From assembly GCF_010993965.1 (NCBI RefSeq), contig NZ_WIXM01000003.1:209217-273216 (forward strand): 64,000 nt of DNA. Reading direction: 5' to 3'. Source of the DNA: Gracilibacillus sp. YIM 98692 (lineage in GTDB: Bacteria; Bacillota; Bacilli; Bacillales; Amphibacillaceae). The first letter of the stretch is position 1. Each line of letters begins with the position of its first letter. Position numbers and translations under genes: made by a program. The notes below the pieces were generated by a model. That model saw only the letters and a program-made list of their open reading frames with translations, was not told the origin of the DNA and did not search any database. This document shows positions 36,546-44,204 of the stretch, in pieces.

Positions 36546-36696
36546 AAAGAGAGACTTCCATCAGTGTGGGGGGGTTCTTCATCCCCACTGATGGTTAGCG
36601 AAACATATGAGGGTGCTAACGTCCGTTATCCCCCACTTATCCTTCTTTCATTATACTAAGTCTTGAAGTAGGGGGATTACGGACGATTGTTCACCA
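36546..36696 (+). repeat. Family 3 repeat, full copy
   Basis: Starts AAGAGAGACTTCCATCAGTG. Hairpin 1: CCATCAGTG (36558-36566) with CACTGATGG (36586-36594), extended by G/C runs. Then TTAGCGAAACATAT, then a long stem with GTCCGTTATCCCCC (36621-36634) opposite GGGGGATTACGGAC (36671-36684), and GATTGTTCACCATGG at the end. Placed after the DUF389 gene and before a terminator. Confidence 0.85.
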
Positions 36697-36704
36697 TGGA
36701 AAAA

Positions 36705-36737
36705 CTAGCTAGCCCCAAATAGCAGGGCTAGCTTTTT
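36705..36737 (+). terminator. Terminator before czcD
   Basis: GCTAGCCC (36708-36715) with GGGCTAGC (36725-36732) and a run of five T. Confidence 0.85.
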
Positions 36738-36773
36738 GATTGAGACTTGCACCACATCAAGACATATTTTATA

Positions 36774-36793
36774 ATATGAATATATGTTCATAT
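36774..36793. promoter_or_regulatory. Operator palindrome for the ArsR/SmtB repressor (CzrA-type)
   Basis: ATATGAATATATGTTCATAT: half-sites ATATGAA (36774-36780) and TTCATAT (36787-36793), one mismatch from a perfect 20-base palindrome. This is the usual SmtB/CzrA operator form. It lies 23 bases before the czcD start codon, so bound repressor would block transcription of czcD-czrA until zinc or a similar metal releases it. Confidence 0.75.
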
Positions 36794-36815
36794 GTGTATA
36801 TAAGGAGGTTCTTAC

Positions 36816-37730
36816 ATGTCACATTCCCACGGCCATCACGGACACGGACATCATCACACGGATAATAAAAAAGCACTTACGATTAGCTTTTTATGTATTA
36901 CTTTTTTTATGATAGTGGAAGTCATCGGAGGAATTTTAACAAACAGTTTAGCTCTGCTCTCGGATGCCGGGCATATGCTCAGTGATGCTTTTGCTCTCGG
37001 ACTAAGCTTGTTTGCTTTTAAGCTTAGCGAAAAAGCAGCAAATGCTCATAAAACATTTGGTTATAAACGATTTGAAATACTAGCTGCCTTTATTAACGGT
37101 GTTACGTTACTTGGTATTTCCTTATATATTTTCTGGGAAGCGTACCACCGATTTATGGACACACCAATGGTTAGCCCAATGATGCTCTTCATTGCTGTTC
37201 TAGGACTTATCGTTAATATCGTGGTTGCTGTTATTCTTATGTCTGGTGGCGATACAAAAGGCAACTTAAACATGCGCAGTGCACTATTACATGTTTTAGG
37301 GGATCTATTGGGATCTGTTGGAGCGATTATTGCTGGTTTATTCATTTGGATTTTTGAATGGAACATTGCAGATCCAATTGCAAGTATTATCGTTGCTATC
37401 CTCATTTTAATTAGTGGTTATAGAGTAAGTAAAGACTCTGTTCATATTTTAATGGAAGGGACACCGAACCATTTGTCCTTCGAAAACATTGTGAATAAAC
37501 TGACACAATTAGATGGAGTGATAAATGTTCATGATTTACACGTGTGGACGATCACTTCTAATTTCCCAGCATTAAGCTGTCATATGGTTGTAGAAGATAA
37601 CATTGACCGAGATGCTTTATTAAAAAAAGCTTCCAACCTTTTACAAGAGGAATTCTCCATCCAACATACCACCATCCAGATAGAAGGAAAACAAGCGGAA
37701 CTCATACATGATGAAGATTGCTGTAATTAA
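36816..37730 (+). CDS. czcD: Zinc/cadmium/cobalt exporter, CDF family (CzcD)
   Basis: 304 residues, six transmembrane helices. His-rich N-terminus (HSHGHHGHGHHH) binds metal. Metal site: LLSDAGHMLSDAFALG in helix 2 and ALLHVLGDLLGSVG in helix 5 (HxxxD pairs). C-terminal cytoplasmic domain with VHDLHVWTI. Exports Zn2+ and similar ions against protons or K+. RBS AAGGAGG; in an operon with the ArsR-type repressor gene 15 bases downstream. Confidence 0.94.
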   Translation: MSHSHGHHGHGHHHTDNKKALTISFLCITFFMIVEVIGGILTNSLALLSDAGHMLSDAFALGLSLFAFKLSEKAANAHKTFGYKRFEILAAFINGVTLLGISLYIFWEAYHRFMDTPMVSPMMLFIAVLGLIVNIVVAVILMSGGDTKGNLNMRSALLHVLGDLLGSVGAIIAGLFIWIFEWNIADPIASIIVAILILISGYRVSKDSVHILMEGTPNHLSFENIVNKLTQLDGVINVHDLHVWTITSNFPALSCHMVVEDNIDRDALLKKASNLLQEEFSIQHTTIQIEGKQAELIHDEDCCN

Positions 37731-37745
37731 TAGGGAGGGATCGAT

Positions 37746-38045
37746 ATGACTTATCAATTTTTAGACGAGGAAACTCTTTTTTTAGTATCGCAAACCTTTA
37801 AAGCATTGAGTGATCCAACCAGGATAAAAATATTGCATTTACTATTTGAACAAGAGCTTTCGGTATCTAACATTGCAGAAATATTGGATTTAAACCAGTC
37901 GAACGTTTCCCATCAATTGAGGTTTTTAAAAAATTTACGTTTAGTCAAATATAGGCGTGAGGGGAAGACCATATATTATGCCCCTGACGATGAACACGTC
38001 ATGAAAATTCTACAACAATCCATTGATCATGCGACCCATCATTAA
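37746..38045 (+). CDS. czrA: ArsR/SmtB-family metal-responsive repressor (CzrA)
   Basis: 99 residues. Winged-helix repressor: [40 protein letters not shown] (recognition helix), [17 protein letters not shown] (wing). The alpha-5 metal site typical of zinc sensors, DDEHV and HATHH near the C-terminus (D...H...H..H), is present, so zinc or cobalt is the likely inducer. RBS AGGGAGGG. Likely represses its own operon through the palindrome before czcD. Confidence 0.92.
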   Translation: MTYQFLDEETLFLVSQTFKALSDPTRIKILHLLFEQELSVSNIAEILDLNQSNVSHQLRFLKNLRLVKYRREGKTIYYAPDDEHVMKILQQSIDHATHH

Positions 38046-38094
38046 AAATCTAAGGCTTGTCGTTAAACTCTTATGACGACAGCCTTAGATTTTC
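38045..38094 (+). terminator. Terminator of czcD-czrA
   Basis: AAAATCTAAGGCTTGTCGT (38045-38063) with ACGACAGCCTTAGATTTT (38076-38093), 18 pairs with one bulged base. It overlaps the stop codon end. Confidence 0.9.
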
Positions 38095-38169
38095 ATTAAT
38101 TTAAAAAAGTAGCTAACTACATGGTCAACCACTGACACACAACTGTAATTTAGATTTTTCACATAACCC

Positions 38170-38625
38170 TTAAACACATGTAAAAGATTGAATGCGATCG
38201 AGATCAATGCCAAAGTAAACCCAGTTAAATCCAGTCCAGCGATAACCGGCGACAGAACGTCTTCCTACATAGGTTGGATAAAACCAGAAAGATTGATAAC
38301 GATTTAACCAGACATAGGTAAATCGAAATAAACAACCTTGTATAGCACCTGGGTCAACCGCCATCACCTGTGGCCCTTGCCCATACAAAGATTGTTGTGG
38401 AATTTGTTGCGGTGGTGGGCTTGTTGGCGGTCCACCTGGCCCTCCTGGACCACTTGGTACTCCTGGGCTCCCTTTTCCTATTCCGCCACCTGGTTCTGGA
38501 CTAGGTGTTGGTGGAAACAAATTATTTGGCAATCCACCAGGTAGAAAAGGGAGTTGACGATCAGGATCATATGGCCTTCCGTACTCATCATACATAACAG
38601 AATGATATGGATACATATTTTCCAT
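38170..38625 (-). CDS. Gly/Pro-rich protein with conserved aromatic C-terminal domain, possible spore coat protein
   Basis: 151 residues, no known family. N-terminal part Tyr/Pro rich (MYPYHSVMYDEYGRPYDPDR), a central collagen-like stretch (GSPGVPSGPGGPGGPP, about residues 52-68), then a C-terminal 60-residue domain rich in Trp, Tyr and Phe with two Cys (GCLFRFTYVWLNRYQSFWFY and TGFNWVYFGIDLDRIQSFTC). I recall this C-terminal domain from other Bacillaceae Gly/Pro-rich proteins. RBS AGGAGGT. The composition suggests a spore or surface layer component; this is inference. Confidence 0.75.
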   Translation of the reverse strand: MENMYPYHSVMYDEYGRPYDPDRQLPFLPGGLPNNLFPPTPSPEPGGGIGKGSPGVPSGPGGPGGPPTSPPPQQIPQQSLYGQGPQVMAVDPGAIQGCLFRFTYVWLNRYQSFWFYPTYVGRRSVAGYRWTGFNWVYFGIDLDRIQSFTCV

Positions 38626-38726
38626 CGAAGATTACCTCCTATTCCCTAACACTATATGACATGTAGGGAAATAGGTAATTTGTCCACATTTATTTAGGCT
38701 GATGCCCGATTTATTCATCTTTTATA

Positions 38727-38862
38727 AAGTGAGACTTCCATCAGTGGAGGGGGGCCTTCATCTCCCACTGATGGTTAGCGAAACTTATCTGGGTACTAGC
38801 TACTTCTTTCATTATTCTATGTCTTGAAGTCGCGGCCTTCGATTGTTCATCGTGATACTTTC
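38727..38862 (+). repeat. Family 3 repeat, copy with degraded tail
   Basis: Starts AAGTGAGACTTCCATCAGTGG. Hairpin CCATCAGTGG (38738-38747) with CCACTGATGG (38765-38774). Keeps GTTAGCGAAACTTATC, GTCTTGAAGT and GATTGTTCATC, but the second long stem (GTCCGTTATCCCCC type) is mostly lost. Confidence 0.8.
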
Positions 38863-38878
38863 CATCATGAACTTCGTG

Positions 38879-39178
38879 TTAATATCTATGTGCACAGTAT
38901 GGACAGGATTTTCTTCCACTATCATGATTCTCTCCGCAATTTGGACAAGCGATTTGTTCCTGTAATTTGGAAAATGAAGTTTTCTCATGAACGAACTCAC
39001 TTTTCATAAAAAGTGCTTCAAGTAAATCCAACATTCTTGCTAAAGCAAAAAATATAATGGCTATTACCGTCCCGATAAAAATATGAGTAATAAAACCAAA
39101 AAAAGTTCCAGTTGAAATCCCAAAAATAATCGATAAAACCACGATAAAAGCTCCAATTATATATAACAATATCACCAT
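38879..39178 (-). CDS. Small membrane protein with C-terminal zinc ribbon
   Basis: 99 residues. Two transmembrane helices (about residues 2-22 and 26-48, VILLYIIGAFIVVLSIIFG and onward), a short linker, and a C-terminal zinc ribbon CPNCGENHDSGRKSCPYC. No specific family recognised. RBS GGAGGTGA. The stop codon lies 17 bases from the end of a family 3 repeat. Confidence 0.75.
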   Translation of the reverse strand: MVILLYIIGAFIVVLSIIFGISTGTFFGFITHIFIGTVIAIIFFALARMLDLLEALFMKSEFVHEKTSFSKLQEQIACPNCGENHDSGRKSCPYCAHRY

Positions 39179-39261
39179 ACAAATTCACCTCCAGAAAGTG
39201 GATTTACATTAGGAAAAGCTGGGGATGCTGCCCATTGCTAACGTCGAACGCCTTATATAGT

Positions 39262-39502
39262 CTAAAGTTATCGCCAAGTCCTAATGGCGAAAGCCTTAGT
39301 TTTACTTGCATCGGGAGTGAAAATGGATCATCTGTTAAGTCCGCCTACTTCCTGTAGGCAACACAGATGTCAGTACATCCTGTACAAGTACGTCCTGTGA
39401 CCAACGCCGATACTAGACCGTCCTGGTCGTCGTACTTGTACTTAAAAATTTTTGCTACGTCGAGTAGCTTCGCTGCTAAAATTTTATACTTCCTAACGTG
39501 TA
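39262..39502 (+). repeat. Family 2 repeat with hairpin cluster (2c)
   Basis: Starts with TTATCGCCAAGTCCTAATGGCGAAAGCCTTAG and ends TTTTATACTTCCTAACGTG (split here for length). The middle holds a string of short hairpins with the same five-base loop: CCTAC-TTCCT-GTAGG (39344-39358), GTAC-ATCCT-GTAC (39373-39385), a mixed unit with GTCCT (about 39388-39401), and GACC-GTCCT-GGTC (39416-39428). The end part forms GCTAC/GTAGC inside a longer AAAATTTTTGC/GCTAAAATTTT stem. It fills the 393-base gap downstream of spoVR. Confidence 0.8.
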
Positions 39503-39506
39503 AAAT

Positions 39507-39535
39507 AAAGAGCAAAGGGTAACCCTTTGCTCTTT
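39507..39535 (-). terminator. Terminator of spoVR
   Basis: AAAGAGCAAAGGGT (39507-39520) with ACCCTTTGCTCTTT (39522-39535), 14 pairs; minus-strand tail is T-rich (TATTTTA). Confidence 0.8.
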
Positions 39536-39571
39536 AACGGTTCGACAAATTCTCCACAAATCCTTCATCTG

Positions 39572-40990
39572 TTATAAATATTTTTTGACCACCTTACCTC
39601 CATTACAAGTGAACACACACGGTTTCTCTTCAATAACTGTTTCTATATGCACTTCTCTACCCCATAATTGGAATATATAAGGCATAGTTTTTTCCAAATA
39701 TTTTGTATCCAATTCTACCCCTTCATAATGATGACGAATATAAAGCTCCCCATTTTTATCATAATCACCGTCAACCACTGTTAAATAAGGGAATCCACCA
39801 TTTAATCTGCTCGAAATAAGCTGATCACGAACTAACTCCCAATCTTTATCGACTATTTTATATTCTGGTCCTTTCTTTTGAAATAGATATAAGTCTTCTT
39901 TATCCACAAAATCTTTCGTCATATAGTTTCGCATAAAGGAAATATCGGATTCAATTTCACGAACTTCAAAAATCTTTTCTCTCCCTGATCCTGGCTTTGC
40001 TCCAAAACGTTTCATCTCCTCTGAAGGATTATCATATCTTTTTTCTATATCTTCAAACATTTTTACACCTAAATAATAAGGGTTGATCTGTGTTTTTGAT
40101 GGCTGCACAACACTAGAGTTTAATGATGCAAACTCGATAGATTCATCACTCGTTAAATCTAACTCTCTAATGATACGTTGATGCCAATACGTCGCCCATC
40201 CTTCATTCATAATTTTTGTCTCTAATTGCGGCCAAAAATATAACATTTCCTCACGCATCATCGTTAATATATCACGTTGCCAATGATCTAACTCTTTACT
40301 ATGCTCTTCAATAAATAATAAAAGATCTTTTTCCGGCTGTGGAGGAAATTTCTTTTTCTTCCTTATCGGTTTTGGAGTCAGGTCTTTTTGTGGTTCATCT
40401 AACTCCCACAAATCATCGAATTCAGTTGGTTTTCTCGGTTCTATTTCTATTTCATCATCCTCTTTATCCCAGTCTAATTTGGCCTTCAAAAGGGTAGGAT
40501 CAATATGTTCTTGAATCGCCAAAACTGCATCTAAAAACTGTTCTACTTCTTTTATACCAAAGTGTTTTTCGTAACTGGAAATTCGATCAGCTGTAGCAGC
40601 CATGCTTTCGACCATATCTCTTTTCGTGTTTTGAAACCGGACATTATTCTTGAAAAAATCACAGTGAGCTAATACATGTGCCACAATCAATTTATTCTGT
40701 ATTAAACTATTGGAATGTAATAAAAAGGCGTAACAAGGGTTCGAGTTAATCACTAGCTCATAAATTTTACTTAAACCTAAATCATATTGTAGTTTCATCC
40801 GATGAAACTGTTTGCCAAAGCTCCAGTGGGAAAAACGTGTTGGCATCCCATAAGCTCCAAAAGTATAAAGGATTTCTGGTGGGCAAATTTCATATCTCAT
40901 CGGATAAAAATCTAAACCAAAACCACTCGCTACTTCTGTGATTTCCTCTATCGATCGTTCTAATTCTTTCAATTCTTCTTTCTTCAACAT
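39572..40990 (-). CDS. spoVR: SpoVR family protein
   Basis: About 472 residues. Involved in spore cortex formation in B. subtilis; the biochemical activity is unknown. Family features: [20 protein letters not shown] at the N-terminus, [41 protein letters not shown]. Start ATG 40990 follows TTGGAGGTGGG; the upstream frame to 41017 has no RBS. The YhbH homologue, often linked to SpoVR and PrkA in other bacteria, is encoded at 58 kb in this window, not in one operon. Confidence 0.95.
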   Translation of the reverse strand: MLKKEELKELERSIEEITEVASGFGLDFYPMRYEICPPEILYTFGAYGMPTRFSHWSFGKQFHRMKLQYDLGLSKIYELVINSNPCYAFLLHSNSLIQNKLIVAHVLAHCDFFKNNVRFQNTKRDMVESMAATADRISSYEKHFGIKEVEQFLDAVLAIQEHIDPTLLKAKLDWDKEDDEIEIEPRKPTEFDDLWELDEPQKDLTPKPIRKKKKFPPQPEKDLLLFIEEHSKELDHWQRDILTMMREEMLYFWPQLETKIMNEGWATYWHQRIIRELDLTSDESIEFASLNSSVVQPSKTQINPYYLGVKMFEDIEKRYDNPSEEMKRFGAKPGSGREKIFEVREIESDISFMRNYMTKDFVDKEDLYLFQKKGPEYKIVDKDWELVRDQLISSRLNGGFPYLTVVDGDYDKNGELYIRHHYEGVELDTKYLEKTMPYIFQLWGREVHIETVIEEKPCVFTCNGGKVVKKYL

Positions 40991-41062
40991 CCCACCTCCA
41001 ACTGTCCCTTTGTACATTATATGAGCGCATGTCTATAGGATGAATAAAAATCCCTAATCAAT

Positions 41063-41251
41063 CTAAAGAAAAACTTGGCTTATCGCCAAGTCCCAATGGC
41101 GAAAGCCTTAGTTTTATTTGCATCAGCTAATGTCGGTCACGTCCTGTGACCAACGCCGATACTAGACCGTCCTGGTCGTCGTACTTTGTACTTTGAAATT
41201 TTTGCTACGTCGAGTAGCTTCCCTGCTAAAATTTTATACTTTTCTAACGTG
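41063..41251 (+). repeat. Family 2 repeat with hairpin pair (2d)
   Basis: Starts TAAAGAAAAACTTGGCTTAT; first hairpin CTTGGC/GCCAAG. Two hairpins with shared loop: GGTCAC-GTCCT-GTGACC (41135-41151) and GACC-GTCCT-GGTC (41165-41177). Ends TTTTATACTTTTCTAACGTG. It is joined head to tail with the next copy. Confidence 0.82.
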
Positions 41252-41379
41252 TAAAGAAAACTCGGCGATTGCCGAGCCTTTGGCGACAGCAGAGCCGTAG
41301 TTGCGCTTGTCTATCTACTTCAAATTGTCAGCCTCGTAGAATTACTTCATTGCTGACAATTTATACTTTCCTATACGGG
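41252..41379 (+). repeat. Family 2 repeat, variant copy in tandem (2e)
   Basis: Starts GTAAAGAAAACTCGGCGATT; first hairpin is CTCGGC/GCCGAG where the neighbour has CTTGGC/GCCAAG. The closing stem is AAATTGTCAGC with GCTGACAATTT (around 41322 and 41352), where the neighbour has AAAATTTTTGC-type sequence. Ends TATACTTTCCTATACGG. Confidence 0.78.
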
Positions 41380-41383
41380 AATA

Positions 41384-41427
41384 AAAAAAGCATTTTGTCA
41401 GTTTATGGGCTGACAAAATGCTTTTTT
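41384..41427 (-). terminator. Terminator of the rhodanese-like gene
   Basis: AAAAAAGCATTTTGTCAG (41384-41401) with CTGACAAAATGCTTTTTT (41410-41427), 18 pairs. Confidence 0.92.
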
Positions 41428-41799
41428 TTAAGCTAATTTTTCTATTTTTTTCTTACATTTGCAGTCTGTTAACGTATACCCTACTACTTGAAATCCTTTG
41501 CTCTTCAATAATCGAATCGCAATATTTTTTTCTAAATGATCGGACGCAATAACAAAAATGGTTTTAGACGGAATTTCGTTATAGTACCTTTTAATATATG
41601 GAACTGGCATGACAATTGCATGGGCGACAGGATCATTTGACGCTTTCTGGTAATCACGAATATCTACAGCAATTTTTTCTTGAACACCTTTTTCCTTAGG
41701 GTCCACACATGGGACGCCCTTTATCGGAACATAACGTATATATAATAAATGGACCAATGCAATGAAAAATGCGAAGCCTATCGTCCATATCCACAGCAT
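41428..41799 (-). CDS. Membrane-anchored rhodanese-like protein
   Basis: 123 residues from ATG 41799 (GGGGGAAAGCGGT before it). One N-terminal transmembrane helix (about residues 4-22), then a domain with the rhodanese-like pattern: EKIAVDIRDYQKASNDPV, VIASDHLEKNIAIRLLKSKGF, VVGYTLTDC. The usual active-site Cys loop is replaced by VIASDHLEKN with no Cys, so it is probably not an active sulfurtransferase. C-terminal CKCKKK could bind metal. Confidence 0.7.
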   Translation of the reverse strand: MLWIWTIGFAFFIALVHLLYIRYVPIKGVPCVDPKEKGVQEKIAVDIRDYQKASNDPVAHAIVMPVPYIKRYYNEIPSKTIFVIASDHLEKNIAIRLLKSKGFQVVGYTLTDCKCKKKIEKLA

Positions 41800-41932
41800 A
41801 CCGCTTTCCCCCAAATGTTAAAGAAAATTTGGCTTTCTCTCTAGTCAAATGAAAAACCAATACTTTTCTTTATATAATCTTTAAAAATACATGAATAATC
41901 TAACAATAGTATGATTATTCCATCATGTCAAG

Positions 41933-43306
41933 TTATTCATTTTCACCTTGAAGCTTATGCCAGTAGGAGGCAATAGTTTTCATTCCTTTTTGAAAATGTT
42001 CCAACGGGAAGCTTTCATTAGGAGAATGTAATCGGTCATCTGGAGTACCAAAACCTAATAAAACAACTGGGATCTCATAAATAGAATCAATCCATTCTAC
42101 AACAGGAATTGATCCCCCCATCCTGACATACGCTACTTCTTTTTCAAATGTCTCACTATAACTTTGTGCAGCCTTTTCTATATATGGATGCTGCGGGTCT
42201 ACTCTATATGCCTTGGCCGAAAGGTTCTCTCTTTTAATCGATAATTCTACACCACTTGGAACATGCTTTTCTATATGTTTTACAAGTAAGTCTTGGATAT
42301 GGCTAGGTTCTTGTCCTGGTACTAACCGACAAGTCAGTTTAGTCGTAGCAGTAGAAGGAATGATGGTCTTTGTTCCCTCTCCCTGATAACCACTAAATAA
42401 TCCGTTTATTTCCAATGTAGGACGACCCATTGTATGCTCTTTTGCTGTGAAACCTTTCTCTGAAACTGTTTTTGGTGCACCTGTGGTTTGAGCAAAATCC
42501 TCACTTGGAGCTTCTGAAATTAATTTTCGTTCTTCCTCTGTTATTGGTTCTACTTGATCATAAAACCCATCAACGGTTACCACTTCCTGTTCATTTTTCA
42601 TAGATGCTAACAAATGTGCCATTGCCATTGCCGGGTTCCTTATGGCACCACCATACATACCAGAATGCAGGTCATTATCCGGACCTTTTAACGTAAACTC
42701 TAATCCGGTAAACCCTTTTAGTCCATATAAAATGGTAGGCTGATCTTTTGCCACCATTCCAGAATCAGAAATAACAGCTAAGTCTGCTTGAAACCTTTCT
42801 TTTTGTTCTTGCAAGAATTCATATAAATGAGCACTGCCAATTTCCTCTTCTCCCTCTATACAAACCTTTACATTGATTGGTAACTCACCAGTTGTTTGTA
42901 AATAAGCCTTTAATACAGCTAAATGCATAAAAACTTGACCTTTATCATCGCTTGCGCCACGAGCAAAGATCCTTCCCCCTCGAACCTCAGGATCAAAAGG
43001 GTCACTTTTCCACTCGTCTAGTGGATCAGGTGGTTGAACATCATAATGCCCGTATATCAGTACAGTTGGAGCGTCCTTTGCTTCCAGCCATTCTGCATAA
43101 ACAAGAGGGTGACCTTCTGTTTCATGTATTTCTGCCTTTTGAAAACCCGCATCTGTTAAATAATCTTTTACAAAGGAAGCTGTCTTCTTTACATCATTTT
43201 TATGAGAAGAGTCTGTACTCACACTTTTTATCTTTAAAAATTCATGTAGTTGTTCTAAATGTTCATCCTGATGTTGTTCTATGTAACGCAAAACTTGTTC
43301 AATCAT
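41933..43306 (-). CDS. M20-family metallo-dipeptidase
   Basis: About 457 residues, M20/CNDP type zinc dipeptidase. Metal ligands: YGHYDVQPPDPLDEW (His, then Asp in ASDDKGQ), CIEGEEEIGSAHLYE (catalytic and bridging Glu), AVISDSGMVA (Asp), and HSPNESF near the C-terminus. Start ATG 43306 follows AAAGGATTGAGG. Monocistronic, cytoplasmic; hydrolyses dipeptides, exact substrate unknown. Confidence 0.9.
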   Translation of the reverse strand: MIEQVLRYIEQHQDEHLEQLHEFLKIKSVSTDSSHKNDVKKTASFVKDYLTDAGFQKAEIHETEGHPLVYAEWLEAKDAPTVLIYGHYDVQPPDPLDEWKSDPFDPEVRGGRIFARGASDDKGQVFMHLAVLKAYLQTTGELPINVKVCIEGEEEIGSAHLYEFLQEQKERFQADLAVISDSGMVAKDQPTILYGLKGFTGLEFTLKGPDNDLHSGMYGGAIRNPAMAMAHLLASMKNEQEVVTVDGFYDQVEPITEEERKLISEAPSEDFAQTTGAPKTVSEKGFTAKEHTMGRPTLEINGLFSGYQGEGTKTIIPSTATTKLTCRLVPGQEPSHIQDLLVKHIEKHVPSGVELSIKRENLSAKAYRVDPQHPYIEKAAQSYSETFEKEVAYVRMGGSIPVVEWIDSIYEIPVVLLGFGTPDDRLHSPNESFPLEHFQKGMKTIASYWHKLQGENE

Positions 43307-43447
43307 TCGCCTCAATCCTTTCCAATTATGCCCAATACCTATAGTTTAACATGTATTCACGAAATCATTCATTTGTTACTAGTTAAATTTTAAAAAATTT
43401 TCAAAGCATCCTTTGCACCAAAACAATACCCTTCATTCACCTTAAAG

Positions 43448-43486
43448 AAAAAAACACTTACCTCTCTTAACAAAAGCGGTAAGTGT
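43448..43486 (-). terminator. Terminator of luxS
   Basis: ACACTTACC (43454-43462) with GGTAAGTGT (43478-43486), followed on the minus strand by TTTTTTTC. Confidence 0.85.
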
Positions 43487-43530
43487 CTAACATCAATATC
43501 ATAATGTTATATGGTTAACGGCATTCCTCT

Positions 43531-43998
43531 TTATTCAGCAAAAACAATGTGCCATTCATCTTTGCCTTCAAGCATTCTGGAGGCAATCTGTTTGGCTCCT
43601 TCAAGACTATGGTTTGCTGCCCAGCCGCATTGGACTTCATTACATGCTGGGACTTCTGTAGCCTCTAACACATCTTGTAATGTCTTTTCTAATGCTTTTT
43701 TTACATCTTCAAAGCTATCATTATTCAAAATAGCTAAGTAAAATCCAGTTTGACAACCCATTGGACTAATATCTAATACATTGTCGATATGATTCCGAAT
43801 GTTTTCTGCCATTAAGTGTTCAATGGAATGTAAACCTGCCATTTCCATGTGGTCTTTATTTGGCTGACAAAATCGGATATCATATTTATAAACTTTATCT
43901 CCGTTTTGACCTGTTGTTACACCAACTAATCGGACATATGGAGCTTTTACTTTCGTATGATCTAGATTAAAACTTTCTACATTCATTTTTTCCGGCAT
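43531..43998 (-). CDS. luxS: S-ribosylhomocysteine lyase
   Basis: Splits S-ribosylhomocysteine to homocysteine and the autoinducer-2 precursor DPD in the activated methyl cycle. 155 residues. Metal ligands HSIEH at residues 57-61 and Cys124 in QCGWAANHS; the catalytic Cys82 is in [23 protein letters not shown] is the family N-terminus. RBS GGGGGATGA. Single gene. Confidence 0.96.
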   Translation of the reverse strand: MPEKMNVESFNLDHTKVKAPYVRLVGVTTGQNGDKVYKYDIRFCQPNKDHMEMAGLHSIEHLMAENIRNHIDNVLDISPMGCQTGFYLAILNNDSFEDVKKALEKTLQDVLEATEVPACNEVQCGWAANHSLEGAKQIASRMLEGKDEWHIVFAE

Positions 43999-44150
43999 TA
44001 TGGAATCATCCCCCGTTTCAAATTGATTGTTTTAGAAACATTAATCATAAATTATCGCTTTGCGTTCTGAATATATTGTATCATACGTTTAAATTACTTC
44101 TCTATAGTAAGAGTTACTGTTTATGGGAAAGTTTTTTATGATGCCAAAAT

Positions 44151-44195
44151 CAAAAAAAACAGATACCAGAGCTAAATGTCTGATATCTGCCTTTT
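44151..44195 (-). terminator. Terminator of the YhcN-type lipoprotein gene
   Basis: On the minus strand CAGATATCAGA pairs with TCTGGTATCTG (one mismatch) followed by TTTTTTTT. Confidence 0.8.
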
Positions 44196-44204
44196 TCATT
44201 GTTA

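Noticed and set aside
39341..39430. Short repeated units considered as a CRISPR array
   Set aside because: Units are hairpins of 13-17 bases with no constant repeat of 25-40 bases and no equal spacers; no cas genes nearby.
43320..43440. Possible small gene between luxS and the dipeptidase
   Set aside because: No frame with start and RBS; only AT-rich DNA.
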